A DNA stretch of 64,000 nucleotides from Polychytrium aggregatum (taxonomy: Eukaryota; Chytridiomycota; Chytridiomycetes; Polychytriales): assembly GCF_025602895.1 (NCBI RefSeq), contig NW_026516247.1, positions 62,001-126,000 of the forward strand, written 5' to 3'. Under the pieces are notes generated by a model that had not been told where the DNA came from, did not search any database, and was given only the letters and a program-made list of their open reading frames with translations. Both the position numbers and the translations under genes were made by a program. Position 1 is the first letter of the stretch, and every line of letters begins with the position of its first letter. Of the stretch, positions 62,603 to 64,000 are shown piece after piece.

Positions 62603-64000
62603 GTCTCGCGAGGTTGCCACTCAGCGGACCGCTGGGTCGACACCAACCTCTTTGAGCTTCAGATTGCAGCGGTTTTCCCTGAGAGGGAGATCGGTTGGGC
62701 GATACACGAGAGACATGGCGCGGATGGTTTGGCAGAGCGAGACTGAGAGCCAGGCCGGGCTGAGGAGGCAGAGGTGGGCGGGAGCATTGATGCAGGCGAA
62801 GATGGCCGGGGACGCAGGGGGGGAATAAATAGGGCGATGGCGATGGCGCTGGTGGCGATGGAGGCAAGCCGGGCATGAGGAGTGCATGGCGATGAAAGGT
62901 TTTGGCGACACAGACTCTGGGAGGACGCGTCGCGGACGACGATTTCTGGCCAATAGTGGGCGAAGGATACGCGCCGGTCAAGGCGGGTCGACATATGACT
63001 GGGGGACGAGGCGGTGGCGCGGGGGGTATCAGAGGAACACCAGGTGCGGGAAAAGTCAAACGATGCCGCCAGTGGGCCTTGCAGCAACGGCGCCAGCAGC
63101 CACCGAGGTCGCACTGCACCGAGACGGAACGCGGGGAACGCCCACACTGACATTCTGGAACAGGCAGACGAGGTGCTTGCGAGAGCAGCCATGGAAGACC
63201 AGCCGGCATCGGTCGTGCTGGCTGCGGACGGCCAGCGTGATGCGCGATAGCGGCGACGCTCGTCCTGGAATGGAAGTGGCAAAAGCAAGCCCGAGCACGC
63301 AAGGCGACAGAGTTGGGAAATCGCTCGGGGAGTGGTCTGCACCGCATTCGTGCGTTGACAGCCCGGTCGCACCAATAGGCCGGTCTGGTCGACACACATC
63401 GCTGCAGCAAAGGCCAGTGCGGCCCGCAACATGGTCGCGGAGCCCAAGTCTGCCGCCCACGAATGCCAATCCCGTCCGTTTGGGCGCGTGCAGTATGAGA
63501 CCAAGGGAGTGCCCCGCTTGCCTCTGCGACGCCGTCGATGGACTCTGGTGCTGTCGAGCATGGCACGACGGGCTGCCGCTGTAGTCTGCGGTCTGCGGTC
63601 TGAGAATATCGAGCGAGCGGTGTCTCTGCCGATACACACCGAGCCAGCATGCTCCAAGCAGCAGCGACCTGTCCATTCCAGTGCAGTCCATTCCAGAACG
63701 AAACAGAACAGCCAAGCCAAGTCACGCCAAGTCACGATGATTCTCGAGTGGATCGAATGGATCGAATGGATCGAGTGGATCGAATGGATCGAGTGCAGAT
63801 GGAGCTGGATCGAGTGCAGATGGAGCGCTGTGATTGGTCCGTGCCAGCCAATCCGATGGCGCCGTCGCGGGCCAATCGTCGCCGTCGCCGCCCACAAGCG
63901 GCGGCAGAAAAACTCATCGTGCACCAGCCCCGTCATCCCTGCCCTCCATCGTCCCTGCCCTCCATCGCCGCCATCGGCGTCATTGCCATCTTCGTCGTCG
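62603..64000. other. No supported gene; GC-rich region with simple repeat
   Basis: Large open frames exist on both strands, but they are Arg/Ser/Pro-rich, begin at non-ATG codons and run through the 9-bp repeat at 63747-63797. I see no family motif. A plus-strand gene may start beyond the window edge. Confidence 0.45.
63747..63797. repeat. 9-bp tandem repeat (tggatcgaa)
   Basis: About five copies of tggatcgaa/tggatcgag are followed by two copies of a 22-bp unit tggatcgagtgcagatggag reaching to about 63820. Confidence 0.9.

Noticed and set aside
62421-63936. Two overlapping minus-strand frames of more than 400 codons at the right edge
   Set aside because: They start at non-ATG codons, overlap each other, run through the tggatcgaa repeat (HSIHSIHS) and are low-complexity.

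Overview
This window looks like nuclear DNA of a flagellated (zoosporic) fungus, most likely a chytrid. It is GC-rich. The genes have many short spliceosomal introns (mostly GT-AG), and there is a complete axonemal dynein heavy chain alongside a fungal AcrB-type membrane protein. All assignments come from reading the translations; no database search was run. Exon models were built by hand from splice sites and reading-frame continuity. Several close exactly in frame at lengths expected from my knowledge of the families: Nit1 293 aa, Trm4 761 aa, Hub1 73 aa, RuvB-like 1 456 aa, dynein 4583 aa.

Layout. 0.9-2.8 kb (-): Nit1-type amidase, divergent from 3.2-8.3 kb (+) Trm4/NSUN2 tRNA m5C methyltransferase, which carries three different tandem repeats in its introns. 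8.9-10.8 kb (+): membrane-anchored protein of unknown function. 11.6-12.2 kb (-): Hub1/UBL5. 12.6-14.3 kb (-): two unknown genes. 14.65-21.1 kb (-): SART3/Prp24-like snRNP recycling factor. About 21.3-25.9 kb (+): a LINE retrotransposon with a poly(A) tail, inserted just upstream of SART3; its ORF2 has lost the reverse-transcriptase core without losing the reading frame. 26.4-27.5 kb (-): Sel1-repeat protein. 27.8-31.95 kb (-): AcrB-like protein. 33.9-48.9 kb (+): axonemal dynein heavy chain. 49.0-53.9 kb (-): pecanex-like protein. 54.8-55.5 kb (-): small membrane protein, divergent from 55.8-58.3 kb (+) RuvB-like 1. 58.7-60.4 kb (-): CENATAC/CCDC84-like protein. 60.96-62.4 kb (-): possible nuclear regulator. 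62.4-64 kb: no convincing gene.

Two themes stand out. First, three genes concern pre-mRNA splicing: Hub1, SART3 and the minor-spliceosome factor CENATAC. Second, three degenerate copies of one DNA transposon lie at 27.6, 33.2-33.4 and 54.3-54.6 kb. They share 26-bp terminal inverted repeats next to TA. The best copy still encodes the last 41 residues of an OrfB/TnpB-Fanzor-like nuclease, including the RDVNAARN signature. They look like internally deleted, non-autonomous derivatives of a Fanzor-bearing transposon, and this is the most interesting signal in the window.
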